Source: Nitrospira sp.
GTDB lineage: Bacteria; Nitrospirota; Nitrospiria; Nitrospirales; Nitrospiraceae
Direction of reading: 5' to 3'
Length of the DNA: 64,000 nucleotides
NCBI GenBank assembly: GCA_030123565.1
Contig: CP126122.1
Location: forward strand, 4,230,800-4,294,799
Shown here: positions 62,834-64,000 of the stretch, one piece after another
How positions within the stretch are numbered: position 1 is the first letter of the stretch
How the letters are laid out: each line of letters opens with the position of its first letter
Translations under genes and position numbers: made by a program
Notes under the pieces: model-generated
The model's database searches: none
Told to the model about the DNA's origin: nothing
Seen by the model: the letters and a program-made list of their open reading frames with translations, nothing else

Positions 62834-63667
62834 TTACGCGGTCCAGTCGAGGAGGACGATTTCAGGCGCGCAGTTGAAACGAGCGGGAAGGACCGACCAG
62901 CCCAGTCCCCTGTTGACGTAGAGGCGGTGCCCGCCCTTCTCGTACAGGCCGTTGGTCCGACCATGACAGCCGGGCGGCAGCCAGAACGTCGGGACATAGG
63001 GGATCCGCCATTGACCGGCATGGCTATGCCCGCAGAGGGTCAAGTCGACGTGGTGCCGAGGCGTGAGTTGCTCCAGGATATTGGGCGCATGGGCCAGCAC
63101 GAGCGTAAATCGCCCCGGTTGCGGAGAGGGAATGCAATGCAGGTCTGCGCGATGGAGCGAAGGGTCGTCGAGCCCGACGATCGCCAACTCTCCGGATTCC
63201 TGGGGGATGAACGTCACCTGGTTGACCAAGAGTGTCACCTTGCGGCGATCGAAGTGCTCGGCGAATTCATCGATCCGCACGCCGCTGTAGTGGTCGTGGT
63301 TGCCGAGGGTGACGAAGACCGGGGCGACGCGCCGCAACTCAGACAGAAAACGCAGGACATGGGGCAGGCCGTCCCGGACATTCAGGAGATCGCCGGTGAT
63401 GAAGATCCAATCAGGCGCAAGCTCGGCCACGGTGCGGACGACGGCGCGATGTCGTGGACGATACCGGTCCAGATGCAAGTCGCTGAGATGCACCGCGCGA
63501 CGTCCGGCCAGGGAAGCATGCACCAGCGGGAGGCGGGTGACGGCGGCGGGGGAAAGGCCGAATTCGACGCCGGGCATCAGGTTGAACAGGTGGTGGAAGG
63601 GCCGGCTCAGCCAATGGCCGATCCAGATGCGCGCCAGTTCTTGCCACCGCACCAGCGTGGCGATCAT
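62834..63667 (-). CDS. Metallophosphoesterase
   Basis: 277 aa. HLSDLHLDRY (DxH), FITGDLLN (GD), TLGNHDHYSGV (GNHD) and GHSHAGQW (GHxH) spell the calcineurin-like two-metal phosphoesterase site. Similar to YkuE/YaeI-type phosphodiesterases. The ATG overlaps the stop of the next gene (63664), so the two are coupled. Confidence 0.92.
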   Translation of the reverse strand: MIATLVRWQELARIWIGHWLSRPFHHLFNLMPGVEFGLSPAAVTRLPLVHASLAGRRAVHLSDLHLDRYRPRHRAVVRTVAELAPDWIFITGDLLNVRDGLPHVLRFLSELRRVAPVFVTLGNHDHYSGVRIDEFAEHFDRRKVTLLVNQVTFIPQESGELAIVGLDDPSLHRADLHCIPSPQPGRFTLVLAHAPNILEQLTPRHHVDLTLCGHSHAGQWRIPYVPTFWLPPGCHGRTNGLYEKGGHRLYVNRGLGWSVLPARFNCAPEIVLLDWTA

Positions 63668-64000
63668 TCCATCACTCGATTCAGGTTGGCCCTGTCGGCG
63701 GGGGTGACACGATAGCCCTGGTCATAGAGTTTACCCATGCCGGCCATGAGCGCCTCCATGCCGCGGGCATCGTGCAGGGTGTCGAAACTCGAGGTGAGTG
63801 AGTGCAGATGGGCTTCCGTTCCCAGCGACGCTTCGGATGAGAGGTTGAGCGCGAGCAGGACATCTCGAAGCTCGCGGGCGCTATAGAGCGCATTGTCGTC
63901 GCCGTCGCCCACCAAGGCGAACTCATAAAAGGTCAGGGTCAGGGAGAGAAACGCTTGGGTGCGTTGGAAGTCCGTACGTACCGCGTCCAAGCCGCCGGGA
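63664..64000 (-). CDS. Hypothetical protein, partial (5' end outside window)
   Basis: About 112 C-terminal residues with an acidic, helical composition (ALVGDGDDNALYSARELRDV; GMEALMAGMGKLYDQGYRVT). The frame stays open to the window edge, so the gene starts beyond 64000. Upstream of and coupled to the metallophosphoesterase (ATGA). No family recognised from this part. Confidence 0.55.
   Translation of the reverse strand, partial: PGGLDAVRTDFQRTQAFLSLTLTFYEFALVGDGDDNALYSARELRDVLLALNLSSEASLGTEAHLHSLTSSFDTLHDARGMEALMAGMGKLYDQGYRVTPADRANLNRVME

Noticed and set aside
1-64000. CRISPR arrays, rRNA genes and insertion-sequence transposases
   Set aside because: None seen: no regularly spaced repeats, no rRNA-like sequence and no transposase motif in either strand.

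Overview
The window is a GC-rich bacterial chromosome segment. An LL-diaminopimelate aminotransferase lysine route, many small lipoproteins, several PilZ (c-di-GMP receptor) proteins, a family of tiny zinc-ribbon proteins and large palindromic intergenic repeats together fit a Nitrospira-like (Nitrospirota) genome. That assignment is inference from gene content; no rRNA or taxonomic marker was available.

Left end (1-8000): aroK is followed by tRNA-Arg(UCG), which is the insertion site of a 7.2-kb integrative element bounded by identical 45-bp copies of the tRNA 3' half (745-789 and 7894-7938). The element carries a tyrosine integrase and a CGNR-finger protein on the minus strand. On the plus strand it has an excisionase-like helix-turn-helix protein, a divergent rolling-circle (HUH-like) Rep, a Cys-rich protein, a nucleotidyltransferase-fold gene with an overlapping partner (a candidate two-gene toxin or defence module) and a RelB/YafQ-type toxin-antitoxin pair. 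A one-TM protein is on the minus strand. The toxin-antitoxin pair lies between two degenerate copies of the element's right end. The integrase reading frame runs through the att core, so excision would replace its C-terminal tail.

8-25 kb: Pal-like lipoprotein, a DUF3422-like membrane protein, two PilZ proteins with a 38-aa membrane peptide, a TonB-domain protein, zwf, msrA, two paralogous 47-aa zinc ribbons, ttcA, a tyrosine-phosphatase-like gene, an overlapping metallopeptidase/ATP-grasp pair, two long palindromic repeats, an outer-membrane barrel, gpmA and several unknowns.

25-34 kb: a biosynthetic run argD-argF-argG-argH, a small lipoprotein, lysA-dapA-dapB, all on the plus strand with short gaps or overlaps. 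dapL at 46.3-47.5 kb (minus strand) supplies the aminotransferase step between dapB and the later enzymes of the pathway.

34-48 kb: a YHS protein, transaldolase (fsa), family-5 uracil-DNA glycosylase, an MltD-like lytic transglycosylase, glycerate 2-kinase with a PEP-synthase-like enzyme, rmuC with a MazG-like pyrophosphohydrolase, a zinc-ribbon/PilZ fusion, a VapBC pair, then panC and folK (cofactor synthesis) and dapL.

48-64 kb: mostly envelope and unknown genes: coiled-coil lipoproteins, a frameshifted beta-sandwich gene, a methyltransferase, a Spy/CpxP-like lipoprotein, a histidine phosphatase, a BNR/YCF48-like propeller lipoprotein, an AttH/CrtC-like lipocalin protein, a Lon-substrate-binding-domain protein with a DrrAB-type ABC exporter, a SirB1-like protein, MarR with a metallo-beta-lactamase-fold protein, a HEAT-repeat protein and a metallophosphoesterase. 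No CRISPR array and no rRNA were seen.
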